DNA from: an uncultured Clostridia bacterium
GTDB taxonomy: Bacteria; Bacillota; Clostridia; Christensenellales; UBA1242
Direction of reading: 5' to 3'
DNA length: 64,000 bases
NCBI GenBank assembly: GCA_934754355.1
Contig: CAKVID010000001.1
Span: forward strand, 186,001-250,000
Shown: piece after piece, positions 50,400 to 62,700 of the stretch
How the letters are laid out: the number at the start of each line of letters is the position of its first letter
Position numbering within the stretch: the first letter of the stretch is position 1
Notes under the pieces: model-generated
What the model was told of the DNA's origin: nothing
The model's input: the letters and a program-made list of their open reading frames with translations, nothing else
The model's database searches: none
Made by a program: the position numbers and the translations under genes

Positions 50400-52343
50400 A
50401 TGACAAAGAAAAAAAGGAAAAAAATTGCTTCTCGTGGTTCTGTAAACGATATAATTTTAAAAACATTAGTTGGCGGAGACAAATACGGATACGAAATTAT
50501 TAAGGAAGTAGAAGCATATTCTGAAGGTAAAATTCAATTAAAACAACCTAGTCTATACAGTAGTTTATCTAGATTTGAAGAAAAAGGTTATGTCAGTTCT
50601 TATTGGGGAGATAGTGATATTGGCGGAAGAAGACACTACTATCATCTAACTGAGAAAGGACAAACTTATTTCAATGATAAAAACGCAAATAAACTTAGTT
50701 CGTCTATTAGACCTGCTGTATCATCAAATATATCCTCACTTAATTTCAAGACAATCAAGACAAATATTAACGATGAAATAAGTGAAGTTGATGAATTAGA
50801 CGATGATTTTTCTGAGGACGAAAATACATACAATAATAATGATGTACAATTGATTTCTGATGATGATAGCAATTTAGATAATAATTCCGATATTGAACTT
50901 AATCAAGACAACGCAGATGAAGATGTGAAATTTGAAGAAGTAGACGAGAATGATATTCCAGAAGTATTTAATTTTGAAAACACAGATAATGAAGAAATTG
51001 AAGAAGAATATATCCCCGACCATAATTTCTATGTTGAGACCCCTATTGAAAGAAAGTTAGAAGAAATAACTCAAAAAGATAAATCCAATGAAATTCAAGA
51101 AACACAGAATACAAATGAAGAAAAAATTGTGAATACCCCATCACAATTAGATGATAATAAAGAAAGATACTCCACTGATAATAATACTATATGGAAAGAC
51201 CTAGCATATAGAGTAAAAATTAATAATCATAAATTAGCAAATACAAAATATAAATGCTGGCACTTGAAACAACCAAAAAAATCTCAAATAGTAATTCTTG
51301 ATAAAGATGGCATATACAAATTAAGAGATGCCGATTACAAACCTACAAAGACTACAAATTCAAATAGAATTATAGATAATGTCGGCAAAAGAATTGAAAA
51401 TAAAAACCCACTATTTGCAAATTACAATTCAAATACAAAAGTTCAAAATCAAAGTAGAGAACTATCTGACGAAGAAAGAAAAATTAGAAATGAAAACTTC
51501 TTAGCCAAATTCAATTCACTAACAAAATCAAAAATGAAACCGACAATAGAAAAGAAAATTGAAGAAAAGCCTAAGATGGAAGTTGATTATAGAAAAAAAC
51601 TAGATGCCTTCATAAGTAACGATGACGAAACTGATGAAGAAGCCACTACTTTAGAGCAAGAAATTCCACAGAATAATTTATTTAATTATGTAGATGAAGA
51701 TGAAGAAGAGAATATTCAAACTAACTCTATTACAAATTCAGTAGAAGAAGATGAAGATGATAAATTTATAAACTTTGAGCCGGTTGAATTTGAAACTAAG
51801 AGCGATGATAAAAAGTATATAGATGAAATATCTAATTTCAATTCTTCAAAAGATGAAATTAAAATAAGTAGATATGAAAATAAATCTAATGCAATTTTAT
51901 CTGATAAATCATATGTTTTAATTAACAAAGTAAAATGCTTATTTGGAATAATTTTATTTGTACTAATGGCTATAGAAATATCGCTAAGCCTAATAATATT
52001 TAAAAAATATGGAGTAATTTTTGATAACGACAAAATCGTATTCATACTATCTTACATAACAGCAATTGTTGTTCCACTATTATTTATATTACCTATTTTC
52101 TTTAGTCCAAACGAACATAAGATAAATAATTTCAAACTAAAATATTCAATAATATTTGGAATTTTAACTTTCTTAGTATCTATAATTCTTATCTATTGTA
52201 TTAATTCATTAATTGGATTTGAATTAGACAACTTCAAATATTTTGCAGTTAAAATCATTCTTCCAATTGTACTTACATTTAATTTTGTTATAACCCCACC
52301 TATTTATTCGGCACTTATAAAGAATAAGAGATTTTATGATTAA
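50400..52343 (+). CDS. PadR-type regulator fused to an acidic linker and a membrane domain
   Basis: 647 residues. Residues 10-97 are a PadR winged helix: DIILKTLVGGDKYGYEIIKE, QPSLYSSLSRFEEKGYVSSY, GGRRHYYHLTEKG. PadR proteins are usually 110-190 residues and soluble. Here about 400 Asp/Glu/Asn-rich, low-complexity residues follow, then four membrane helices from about 510 (FGIILFVLMAIEISLSLIIF first). A short basic WKDLAYRVKINNHKLANTKY block lies near 265. The protein should hold its DNA-binding head at the membrane. Ligand and targets unknown. Ends 4 bp inside the convergent VTT gene. Confidence 0.82.
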   Translation: MTKKKRKKIASRGSVNDIILKTLVGGDKYGYEIIKEVEAYSEGKIQLKQPSLYSSLSRFEEKGYVSSYWGDSDIGGRRHYYHLTEKGQTYFNDKNANKLSSSIRPAVSSNISSLNFKTIKTNINDEISEVDELDDDFSEDENTYNNNDVQLISDDDSNLDNNSDIELNQDNADEDVKFEEVDENDIPEVFNFENTDNEEIEEEYIPDHNFYVETPIERKLEEITQKDKSNEIQETQNTNEEKIVNTPSQLDDNKERYSTDNNTIWKDLAYRVKINNHKLANTKYKCWHLKQPKKSQIVILDKDGIYKLRDADYKPTKTTNSNRIIDNVGKRIENKNPLFANYNSNTKVQNQSRELSDEERKIRNENFLAKFNSLTKSKMKPTIEKKIEEKPKMEVDYRKKLDAFISNDDETDEEATTLEQEIPQNNLFNYVDEDEEENIQTNSITNSVEEDEDDKFINFEPVEFETKSDDKKYIDEISNFNSSKDEIKISRYENKSNAILSDKSYVLINKVKCLFGIILFVLMAIEISLSLIIFKKYGVIFDNDKIVFILSYITAIVVPLLFILPIFFSPNEHKINNFKLKYSIIFGILTFLVSIILIYCINSLIGFELDNFKYFAVKIILPIVLTFNFVITPPIYSALIKNKRFYD

Positions 52344-53224
52344 TTCTTTTTACTAGATTTCCTTTTATATAAAATTCTGGAAAGAATATATTCTTGCATT
52401 TTGTCTTGATATTTGTATATTAGGATTACAATTGTTACTATAAATACAAGTAAAAATGACCAAACATATAACCCCCAACCTGAGAATGGAATTATGTGTC
52501 CACCACCGAAGTACGACATGCAAATAACTCCAATCGGTCTAGTAATTACTGTAACCCAAGCAAAAGTTCTAAATTTCATATTGGTTATACCCGCAATTAA
52601 ACAAAGTATATCATCTGGGAACATTGGTAATAGAAATGCTAGTGCTAAGAAAAATCCCCCTCGTTTGCGAATTATCACTGAATACTTGTCTGTATTTTCT
52701 TTGCCTGCAATCCATGCCACAATTTTGTAGCCAAATGTCTTGCCAATAAAAAACGAAATAAATGAACCAATAAGAATACCTATTGAGCAGTACAAACCAC
52801 CTAAGAATGGTCCATAAATCAAACTACCAACAATACAAATTATTGCTGCTGGCACTGGCAAAATAATTACTTGTAATGCTTGAATTAACATATAAATGTA
52901 TATACCCTTATCTTTGGTTGATAATATGTAATTTTTCAATCCTTCTACTGTAGAAATTGTATTTAAAATGCCATACTTACTAAGAACACAATAACCCATG
53001 ACAAGTATTGATGATAATAAATACACTACAAATAATGCTTTACTAGTTTTGTGCATTTTGCACCACTTGAATATTATTGATAGATAATAAATAATATTAA
53101 TAGTAATTAAAATAAAAAACTTCCAGAAATTGCTAATAGAATTAACACCAAACAAAGTCAAAAAGAAAAACAATAGAGTTAGCACTAAAGTATTAATAAT
53201 AAACATAATAATTTTTTTGGTCAT
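52340..53224 (-). CDS. TVP38/TMEM64 (VTT, DedA-like) membrane protein
   Basis: About 294 residues, six or seven membrane helices. The VTT core is seen as LPVPAAIICIVGSLIYGPFL, GSFISFFIGKTFGYKIVAWI and FLLPMFPDDILCLIAGITNM. Families of this fold include lipid scramblases; substrate unknown. ATG 53224 has an AGGTGA site; the TTG at 53236 does not. Confidence 0.88.
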   Translation of the reverse strand: MTKKIIMFIINTLVLTLLFFFLTLFGVNSISNFWKFFILITINIIYYLSIIFKWCKMHKTSKALFVVYLLSSILVMGYCVLSKYGILNTISTVEGLKNYILSTKDKGIYIYMLIQALQVIILPVPAAIICIVGSLIYGPFLGGLYCSIGILIGSFISFFIGKTFGYKIVAWIAGKENTDKYSVIIRKRGGFFLALAFLLPMFPDDILCLIAGITNMKFRTFAWVTVITRPIGVICMSYFGGGHIIPFSGWGLYVWSFLLVFIVTIVILIYKYQDKMQEYILSRILYKRKSSKKN

Positions 53225-53308
53225 AATCACCTGCAACTAAAAATCTAAAATATTATATTGTTGCAAATTTTTGATTATAACTATCATGAATGAAAAAGGA
53301 GAAAAATT

Positions 53309-54247
53309 TTGAGCAAAGTTATATTAGATGTGTCAAATGTAACCAAAACATTTGGCAATAGAGTTGCAGTAAATAATGTATCCTTTACTATTAGAGAAGG
53401 AGAAATCTTTGGTTTCTTAGGCCCTAATGGTGCGGGCAAAACTACTACAATGAAACTTATCTGCGGACTTAGTTCTATTACAAAAGGACATATTAGAATA
53501 TGTAATTATGATATGCCAAAAGACAAAGAAAAGGCACTGGCATATGTTGGAGCATTAATCGAAAATCCCCTAATGTATCCTAATATGACCGGAATGGAAA
53601 ATCTAAAGTATTACGCTAGTTTATATAAGAATATATCTAAAGAGGATATACTTAAATATTCTAGAATTGTAGGACTAGAACATAGGCTTAAAGATAAAGT
53701 AAAGACATATTCATTGGGTATGAAACAGCGTCTTGGCATTGCTCAAGCCCTTCTTCATTCCCCTAAACTACTAGTACTAGATGAACCACTTAGCGGTCTT
53801 GACCCAAATGGCGTAAAAGAAATGAGAGATTTCTTGAAAATGCTTGCCAAAGATTACAATATAGCCATACTAATTTCTAGCCATATGCTATCCGATATGG
53901 AACAGATTTGCGATACTATCGGCATTATTAATAATGGACAATTAATCGAGACTAAATCAATGAACACGCTAAAAGAAAGCGCTGAAGGAACTACACGAAT
54001 TCAAATTAAAGTTGATTACCCTAATTACGCCGGCAAGATAATAATTAACGAATTGCAATTAAAATGTGATTTAGCGGGAAATAAAGTCCTTGTTCATGCT
54101 GGGGAAGATAAAATAAATGAAATTACTCAAAAATTAGTTGGATATGGAATTTCTATATTTGGAATAGATATCGTAAGCAAATCACTAGAAGAAATATTCT
54201 TAGATATTATCAATAATAAAACCAAAGGCAAAACAAGTATTGTATAA
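53309..54247 (+). CDS. ABC transporter ATP-binding protein
   Basis: 312 residues, BcrA/CcmA-like. Walker A GPNGAGKTTTMK, signature YSLGMKQRLGIAQALL, Walker B LLVLDEPLSGLDP, H-loop SSHML. A C-terminal extension of about 90 residues follows. Start is TTG 53309 with AAGGAG at 53297-53302. It pairs with the permease 12 bp downstream. Confidence 0.95.
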   Translation: MSKVILDVSNVTKTFGNRVAVNNVSFTIREGEIFGFLGPNGAGKTTTMKLICGLSSITKGHIRICNYDMPKDKEKALAYVGALIENPLMYPNMTGMENLKYYASLYKNISKEDILKYSRIVGLEHRLKDKVKTYSLGMKQRLGIAQALLHSPKLLVLDEPLSGLDPNGVKEMRDFLKMLAKDYNIAILISSHMLSDMEQICDTIGIINNGQLIETKSMNTLKESAEGTTRIQIKVDYPNYAGKIIINELQLKCDLAGNKVLVHAGEDKINEITQKLVGYGISIFGIDIVSKSLEEIFLDIINNKTKGKTSIV

Positions 54248-54259
54248 AGGAGATAACTT

Positions 54260-56374
54260 ATGACTAGTACTTTTAGATTGACTAGAGCAGAGTTCAAAAA
54301 GATTTTTAAACGAGCAAGTGTATATATAATGGCACTTCTTTTGGTTATTGCTGTACTTGTATCCGCATATATTTTCAAGCCTAGTTCTTATACAGACAAA
54401 ACAATTAGTTATGGTGACAATTTGAGCGTAAGTGATTATTATGATTACTTCTACAATAAAGACTTAAGCAATACTAAGAAAGGCTTAGACAAAGATTATT
54501 TTGGTGTAGCAAGTAATATACATAATTACTTTAGTCTTCTTGCAGATAGAGATTTGAAACTTACCCAAAATTATAACGATGTAGTAACATCATATAATCA
54601 AATGACTGAGGCTACAGATAATGCAATCAAGAATAATAGATATGAAGAATTCAAGGCAAATATCAAATCATTCTATAATAACTTCCAAGACTTCTCTTCG
54701 TTCGATAGTACAAATTACCCTTATATCAAATACTCCACTACTGCTTATACTAATAGTTCGGGAGATAATTACTATATTGTATCTAATTCTGCTAATATCA
54801 AAAATTTGTATGATAAATCTCTAGATACATTAATTGATTGTGACGATATGATAAATATCATCAAAACTAACGATTATATAAATAAACTAAGCATTGATTT
54901 GAATGCTGGAATTAATTTTATTAGACCAACTATTTATGCAATGGCAATAGATATCAAGAATGCTTATATTAATTTCAATGAGGCATACAATAGAGGTAGT
55001 CAAGCACCAGCACTTAATGCTATGGAGACTAATAGAAAAGCCCTAAAAACTGCTGTAGAAGCATTCAAAACATACTTCGATTTACTAAAAGATAATAACT
55101 TCCCTATTATCACTATTACCAAAGAATTAGAAAAAGAAGTTACTTCTAATTTGGAATTTGCAATTGGTTCTTTGGGTGCTTCAATATTTACAGGCACTAC
55201 TCAAACATATAGCGATTATTCCAGCCTACAAACCAACCTTACTAGTATTGATATAGCCAATTACTTTACAAAGACATTTAGCGAAAATAATAATAGATTT
55301 ACACAAGTTAAATTGAAAGCAACACTAATTGCTGAATTTGATAAAGTTAAGACTAAAGTTGAAAGCAATAAAGTAGAAATAGAGAATACTATCAAAGAGC
55401 ATAGAACTGATGAGAGCATCAAAAATATCCAAAAATGCATAACTAATTATAGTTTGCTAGGCGAGACTTATATTAATTACTTAGATGATAGGATTAAAAT
55501 AAGTTTAAATAGCGAATATAGAAGTGATGAATTAGTTAAATTGTACAATTATGATTTTGATAAATTCAACATCTATGAAGCAGAAGAAAATCTTACTAGA
55601 TATTCATATTATATAGATAATAATATTTATGAAAATTCTTTTAATCAAAATTATGTATTTATGCAATCATCAAAGGATACTCCAAATGCATTTGAATTTA
55701 TGTATTTTGCAATGGAGATATGTACTGTACTTATTATTATATTTGCAATGATGATGATGTGTAATTTGATTACAAGCGAGACAGAAAGCGGTACAATTAA
55801 ATTATTGCTTACTAGACCATATAGACGCTCAAAAATAATTACAGCCAAATTATTTGCAACTATTTTCTTTGTAATAATATTCTTAATTTTCAGTGCGCTT
55901 ATATCTTTCGCTGGCGGATACTTCTTGTATGGCGTAGATTTAACAAATATTTTGGTTGTATTCAATGGCACTACTGCAATTTCCATTAGTCCAATTTGGT
56001 TAACTCTTATTAATATGTTATCTTGCTTGCTAGATATTTTATTCTATGTAATTATATCTTTGATGATATCTATATTATTTAAAAATTACGCAGGCTCTAT
56101 ATCATTCTGCTTTGTAATAATTATTGCTACATATGCACTTAATATGCTATTTGGCGGAGCATTCTGGTATTCACTACTACCTTCTCCTAACTTGCATTTA
56201 TTTAAGTACTTCGGCAATTCATTCTTAACATCTTCTAGTAATATTCTACAAAATATTCTAATTACCCCTATTCAAAGTACAATGAACTTCTGGTATAGTC
56301 TACTTATACTTGCATCTTACTCAATAGTATCAATTGCAGTATCATATGCTGTATTTAATAAAAGAGACTTCTAA
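54260..56374 (+). CDS. ABC-2 type permease with large extracytoplasmic domain
   Basis: 704 residues. One N-terminal helix (about 14-36), then about 430 residues predicted outside, rich in helix and Asn/Tyr, then five or six helices (about 480-700) including NLITSETESGTIKLLLTRPY, the family's EREEGT..LLLSRP-like coupling segment. It is the membrane half of the exporter. The large outside domain suggests a role in cell-envelope or peptide handling; the substrate is unknown. Confidence 0.88.
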   Translation: MTSTFRLTRAEFKKIFKRASVYIMALLLVIAVLVSAYIFKPSSYTDKTISYGDNLSVSDYYDYFYNKDLSNTKKGLDKDYFGVASNIHNYFSLLADRDLKLTQNYNDVVTSYNQMTEATDNAIKNNRYEEFKANIKSFYNNFQDFSSFDSTNYPYIKYSTTAYTNSSGDNYYIVSNSANIKNLYDKSLDTLIDCDDMINIIKTNDYINKLSIDLNAGINFIRPTIYAMAIDIKNAYINFNEAYNRGSQAPALNAMETNRKALKTAVEAFKTYFDLLKDNNFPIITITKELEKEVTSNLEFAIGSLGASIFTGTTQTYSDYSSLQTNLTSIDIANYFTKTFSENNNRFTQVKLKATLIAEFDKVKTKVESNKVEIENTIKEHRTDESIKNIQKCITNYSLLGETYINYLDDRIKISLNSEYRSDELVKLYNYDFDKFNIYEAEENLTRYSYYIDNNIYENSFNQNYVFMQSSKDTPNAFEFMYFAMEICTVLIIIFAMMMMCNLITSETESGTIKLLLTRPYRRSKIITAKLFATIFFVIIFLIFSALISFAGGYFLYGVDLTNILVVFNGTTAISISPIWLTLINMLSCLLDILFYVIISLMISILFKNYAGSISFCFVIIIATYALNMLFGGAFWYSLLPSPNLHLFKYFGNSFLTSSSNILQNILITPIQSTMNFWYSLLILASYSIVSIAVSYAVFNKRDF

Positions 56375-56388
56375 TTAATAGAAATATT

Positions 56389-56423
56389 AACTCCGTCTTT
56401 TAATATTAAAGCGGAGTTTTTTT
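56389..56423 (+). terminator. Terminator after the ABC permease
   Basis: AACTCCG (56389-56395) pairs with CGGAGTT (56412-56418), then Ts. Confidence 0.88.
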
Positions 56424-56737
56424 GTGGAGTTTTTTTAAATGTGCGGAATATCTTTTTTTGGCATCATAATACCAAGTATATGTGATATGGCAAAATTACA
56501 ATTAAAAAATGAACTAATATATATTAAATAAAATAATATTAAAAAATGAAGTGCTATTTAAAAGTAATATTAGAAAATGATGTAAATTAAGTAAATATGT
56601 TTTTCATGATTATTGTATCAAGATTAAAGTTTTTTCACATTGAAAAACATTTTAATCAACAAAAATACAACAAAAATACAACAAAAAAAGATTATCCGAA
56701 ATATACGAATAATCTTTTTTTTAATTGTAATTAAATA
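56424..56737. other. Gene-free spacer with a terminator for the giant surface gene
   Basis: AAAAAAAGATTATCCG (56683-56698) pairs, with one mismatch, with CGAATAATCTTTTTTT (56706-56721). It can act for the - strand gene ending at 56738 and, by symmetry, for + strand transcripts. Two tandem copies of AAAAATACAAC lie at about 56661-56682. Nothing else is seen. Confidence 0.7.
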
Positions 56738-59700
56738 TTACATATTATTAGCATTAGAATGTAACCAATACTCATATGGTTTATTAATTGTTAAATTAAT
56801 ACTTATATCTCTAGTAATTGTATCTAAGACAAATGTTCCTAAAGAAAGTGCATTACAATTAGTATTATTAATTGTAAGTATATCTGAATACTGAGTATAT
56901 GTTGCCATCTTATATCCCTCTACAAGTGTTGGATTGTAAGAAATATTGCTAGCATTAATACTTGTATTGGCTGTGTCATTTAGATAGAACATAGGATACA
57001 TTATAAATAACTCATAATGACCATAACTATCGGTTGTAACATTTCTGCCATTTACTTCACTTACTCCGTCTAATGTACCATTGTAGATATTAGCAAATGT
57101 AAATGATGAATTATTATGAAGATTAATTGAATAAGCGTAATCAACAACATTATTTGCATTTACATGAACTAGTAATAATGTTACTGCGTCTTTGTCCTCT
57201 ACCCCATCTGTTCCTGCGTCAGCGGTTAGAGTAGCATTAACGGTTACATTAAATACTCTCTCATTAAATGTAATGATAAGTCCGTAATTAGTCTTATCCA
57301 TATTCTCTGTAATAATTATATCTGCATTATCGCAAGTATCTGCATATTCTGTGTAATGAGTAATATCTTCGGTTATAGTACTACCATTTACTTCACTGCC
57401 AGCCTTATCCACTGCTCCAAATAATGTAGAAGTGATAAGTCCATATGTAGTGTTGGATACATAGAACTCAGCATCTTCATATTGAATTACCGAGTAAGTA
57501 AAGATAATTGCTGTTGTGTTGTCTGGAATACTTACACCCTCATACTCACTAGCATCTACTGTATTACCTGCAGTATCTACAATATTGCCACTAGCATCTT
57601 TGTGTAAGATATTAGCATATTCCGAAGCAATATTGCCATCGGCATCGGTATAGAATATTTCGTTATTATCTATATTCAAATTGCCTAGACCCATAGTGCT
57701 ATCGCTGTATTTATATGGATTGTATACAACAATATCTACATCTGTAGTATCTCCACCATAAATTGCTCTTAGTACTGGATAATCCCAGTTGATATGGTTG
57801 ACATAAATCCATACATTACTAAAGTCCCAAGTACTCATTGCTTTGAACTTGACTTGATTTCTTAGGTCTGCACTATTAATCTCAATTATACCGCTTAATG
57901 TTTGTAAATTAGCAGTATTCTCACCATAATTAATATCTGTATTATTAGTAATACCAATACCAATTTGAGGGGAAGAAACACTATCTACTAGATAATAATT
58001 CTTGGATACTTCGTAATTAGTAGCAGTATTCATTATGTTATTAAGAACTTTAATTGTACCGCCTTTTAGCATATTAAATTCAGTTGCTGAGTAATTGTTC
58101 TTCAATGTAAATGATTGTTGACCGTTATACAACAATCCTGAAATATATGAATTATATCTATATACATTAAATTTACCTTTGACATAGTTATCTTGGATAA
58201 CTCCGGCTGAATAACCTGTAATACCTGCTATTGAATTTATACTATTATAAACATTAATAACACCATTGAAGTAATTTTCTTTAATGACGGCTGTACTATC
58301 ATCGGCATAATAAACAATTCCGTTTGCATTTACATAATCATTTAATGCATTTATACTACCACCCAAGTCATTACCAAATTCATATGATTGATGAAGTACT
58401 TTAGTTCCATCTTCAAGAGTAACATAGCCTGTAACTGTACTTGATGTAATCAAACTATTAGTACTTAATTTACAAACTAATCCATTTGCTCTTGAATTAT
58501 CTGTAACTCCTAGAATATCTTTATTGTGATATGCGTTAACGCTACCGCTAACATAATTACAATTTGTAATAGTTGCATTTTCAACATATCCAGCAATTGT
58601 TGATGCATTCAAATTACTAATGATATTTACATTCTCAAAGTCTATTCCTTTGATAATACTACCATTATAGATTTCATATATAAATGATGAATAACTATTA
58701 GCATATCCTTCATTCATATTATTCTCTATAGTCATACCACTAATAATTACATTATCTACATCTGCATCATTATTAAGGTCTTCGGCAGTTATACTATTTG
58801 CATTCTTTCTAATTCCAATGATATTGAATTTGACTGTATTGCTACCCGAATTGATTGGAGTAAAGTATCTTCCGCTTAAATCAATTGGATTTTCACTTGC
58901 TATTACAAAAGTCTTATCTGCAATATTAGCATTTGTGTAAGTTGTTATTCTAGATAGATATGCAATATCTTCTGCACTATCTAAGATGTAATAATCTTGT
59001 CCTCCGATAGATTTCTTTAGACTATCCAAAGTAATACTATCTAGTAAAGTATTATCTATCCATAGACCAGTATCATAAATTACTGAATTATTTGTAGAAG
59101 AATAATTATTGATACCAAGTGTTGGATATCCGATAGTATTCTCAAATCTTAGTGTTGGTCGATTTGCACCATCTAACATATCCCACTCGCCTGCAAAATC
59201 AAATCCTACAAAGTTACTTGCATTAGACATCTGTGATGTGCTTAATGCAGTACCTACTGTACATGGAGTAAGATTATCTTTATAATAAATATTTTCGTAA
59301 ATAGCATTACTAGAAATCTCTGATTGAGAACTAAATCCTAATGTTGTATTACCAATATTTACTACATTTTTGATAATCAAATTATCTAGTGTAGTATCAT
59401 TAAATTTATATCCAATTAATCCTTTTGCACTACCGGTATTAATCACATTGATAATTGTACCATTGTTATTACTAATTGCTCTATTTGTAGATGTACTAGA
59501 AATATTTCCATTATTAATAACATTATATATTAATCCTGTGCTGTAACTATATGTTATACCTTGTGCTGTATGATAAATATTACTTGCATAAGTATAACCA
59601 TTATCTTTGATAGTTACATCTCCATTATTAATACAATTAATAATTTGAGCAGAACTACCACCTACCAATCCAGAAACTGTATATATAGATTTCCCTGCAG

Positions 59701-62700
59701 ATGCTGGGTCAATATTATATTCTACATTTGCATAATTAATTGAATTAGAAACTATACCATAATTATAACCTACAATAGAACCTAAGTATCCTACATATTT
59801 ATTATGACTAGAAGTTAGATTTGTATTGCTCTCAACTGTAATGCTAGAAATAAGTGTATCATCAGTATCGCTACTTAGTATCTCAATATTATCTATTCTA
59901 CCAGTGTTATAAGCAAATAATCCAACAAATGCATTGCCTGAAATTTCTGTATCGTTATTTATGCTAGCAATCATCTTCAAACTTTCAAATTTAATACTAG
60001 TGATAAATGCTTCAGCATATACTGTATTAATTAGACCAAATCTTGAAGAAGTAACATTATACCCCGGCATTCCGTATACATAGTCACTACCTGCTCCGCT
60101 TACATGTCTAGTGGTTGAGCCTAGACTTAAGTGTGCATCAAGTAGAACATTGCGGAATGTATATTTGTTGCCATAGATTTTGCCTTTGAATATATTGAGT
60201 GATGGTGTGAAACGACTATCAAAGTCAATATCATTTGCAACCATAAAGTAAGTATCTTTGTAATAATCATTGCTAGAATTAGATGTATTAACAATGTACC
60301 CCCAATCGCTTGCTTTGGTTATCTTATAAGGATTAGCCTTAGTTCCGCCACCTGCAAGAGTTGTAGTTGTTGGAGTATCATTCCAATAATATCTAATATA
60401 GTTTACATGAATTTCTAGGTTGCCTACTAGATGTCCTACTTCAATTGTATATGTATTATTCTGGTCGCCTGTTGATACTCCATTAGATGTAATTGCAATT
60501 GTGCTAGTTGTAATATTTAGAGTACTTGCGTCTTTGATTAATGCACCTTCACTATACTTTCTAACAAATGGAAGATAATTAGCATTAATTTCATCTCTAT
60601 TTGTTGTCCAAGTATCAGTCTCTTCATTGTAGTAGTATCTAGTAATTGCTCTAGTATAACTATCTTCTACTTCTTTGTATACATAATATTTAATGCAACA
60701 TTTATCAAATGTGTATCTTTTATCTGGGTTAAGTGTAATGCTTAAATCTCTTGCGTGTCTTACTTCAGATGTAATATTAGTACCAGTAAGTGTATTATTA
60801 TCTTCGGTAGGAACTTTCTCAAGAGCAGTAACTGTACCATTGGTGTTATTATATTCAAAGTCACCGCCATTATCTACTATTACATTTACATAATGTTTGC
60901 TTGGAATATAATTAGCCACAATTGTCTTAGATGAAGTAACTTCTTCTCTATAGGTAAATAAACTCATTGTTTCGTTATTTACTACAATTGAATTTTCTGT
61001 AACTTTATCTTCGGCAATATCTACAGTATCTTGTGTAAAGCCTGTGAATGTATAATTCTCTTTGGCATAAGTATTGTAATTAATACTAGCACCATTATCT
61101 ACAAATATCTTGGTTGTAAATGAATTGCCTATATAGTCTTTGCTCTCTAAGTTATTTGCTTGGTCATATCTACTTGTAATTCCTGCAATTGTATACTCTC
61201 CAGTATCTAGAGTATTAGTCTGAATATTATTACCCGAATAACTATAGTAGTCTCTATTGTAACTCTTGGTATATATTGCATTACTATCAAATGTAGCACT
61301 ATCACTATAGTAACTATTGCTACCTGCGATATTTCCTACTTCTTGATTAATCATATAAGCATTATCTACGCCTGCATCTGTTGGATTAGCAAATTCTATA
61401 ATTGAATTCTCTTCATAGCCATTTACATAAGCGATTGGATAATCTGCACCAATATCAATACTTAAATTGAATTTAACAGACACTAACCATTGTTTGATTA
61501 GGCTCAATACATAATTACCACTGGTCTCTGCAGTTGCTACGAATGATACATTTAATTTACCGTTAGTTACATTAAAGTCATAAGTTGCAATTGAACCATC
61601 AGAATTATACATTGTATAAGAACCAATATTGTAAATCTTATTTATAGCAAATTTATTATCACTAGTCTCTACACTATTTGCAATAGTTCTATTATCTATT
61701 AAATAATTGTAACCATTGCCATCGGCATTAGTATTATCTACTTCTTGTAACCAGTAATCTACTCTAATATTTGTAGTGCTAGTTAGCAAGATATCATTTA
61801 GCGTTACTTCAATGCTTACAGTACTACCATGAGGGATATTTGTAAGTGTTGGATTATTACCCGAAATAGTTGTATTGCCTGCATTTTCACTAATCTTAAT
61901 GCCCTTCTCTTTGATAAGTTTAACTGTCTTATCGTCAGTATTTTCTAGTGTACTTACAGAAATATCATAAGTATCTAATTCGTCATTGATTACGATAAAG
62001 TAACCTACTCTATTTCTATCATACATATCGCTTACGCTTGCAACTGGAGTAGTATTATAAACTACGCCTACTTTCTTACCATTACTATCGTGATTATCAG
62101 ATACTCTATCATAATTGCTAGTAATATCTGCAATACTAGATATTTCGTGGTCAAGAGTAATAGTGCTTATATGTCTATATATAATAGATGTTACTCTTAG
62201 AGGAACAGTTGCTCCACGATAAATATACATTGTACCATCATCGTTGATAACTGCATTATTTATACTAATTGTGTTGGAATTAGCACCACTCTGAGTGATT
62301 GATACATTATCTGTATCTACATCTATTACATATGTATCAGATAGTACTACATTTCTAATGATTGCAGGATTTGTATATGAGAAGTACTTAGAGTATTCTC
62401 CACTACCTACAACATCAGATTTGACTACCGTCAAGTTCTCAGTATATCCTACTTTGACAATGTAATCATTGAAGTGCTTGAATACTGGAAGTCCAGAATT
62501 GACACCACTATAAATACTCCATATGTTTACATAATCCCATGTATTTGGAGAGAAACTTGATTGAATATTTTGTAATGTACTTAGATTACTATTCAATACA
62601 TTAGTCTTAGTAATAGTACCTGTTGTATATGCTTCTTTGCCTGTCAATGCAACACTTACATCATCGAATGATATATTATCTATTACATTACAATTATTAA

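Noticed and set aside
56661..56682. Tandem AAAAATACAAC copies as the start of a CRISPR array.
   Set aside because: Only two short contiguous copies without spacers.
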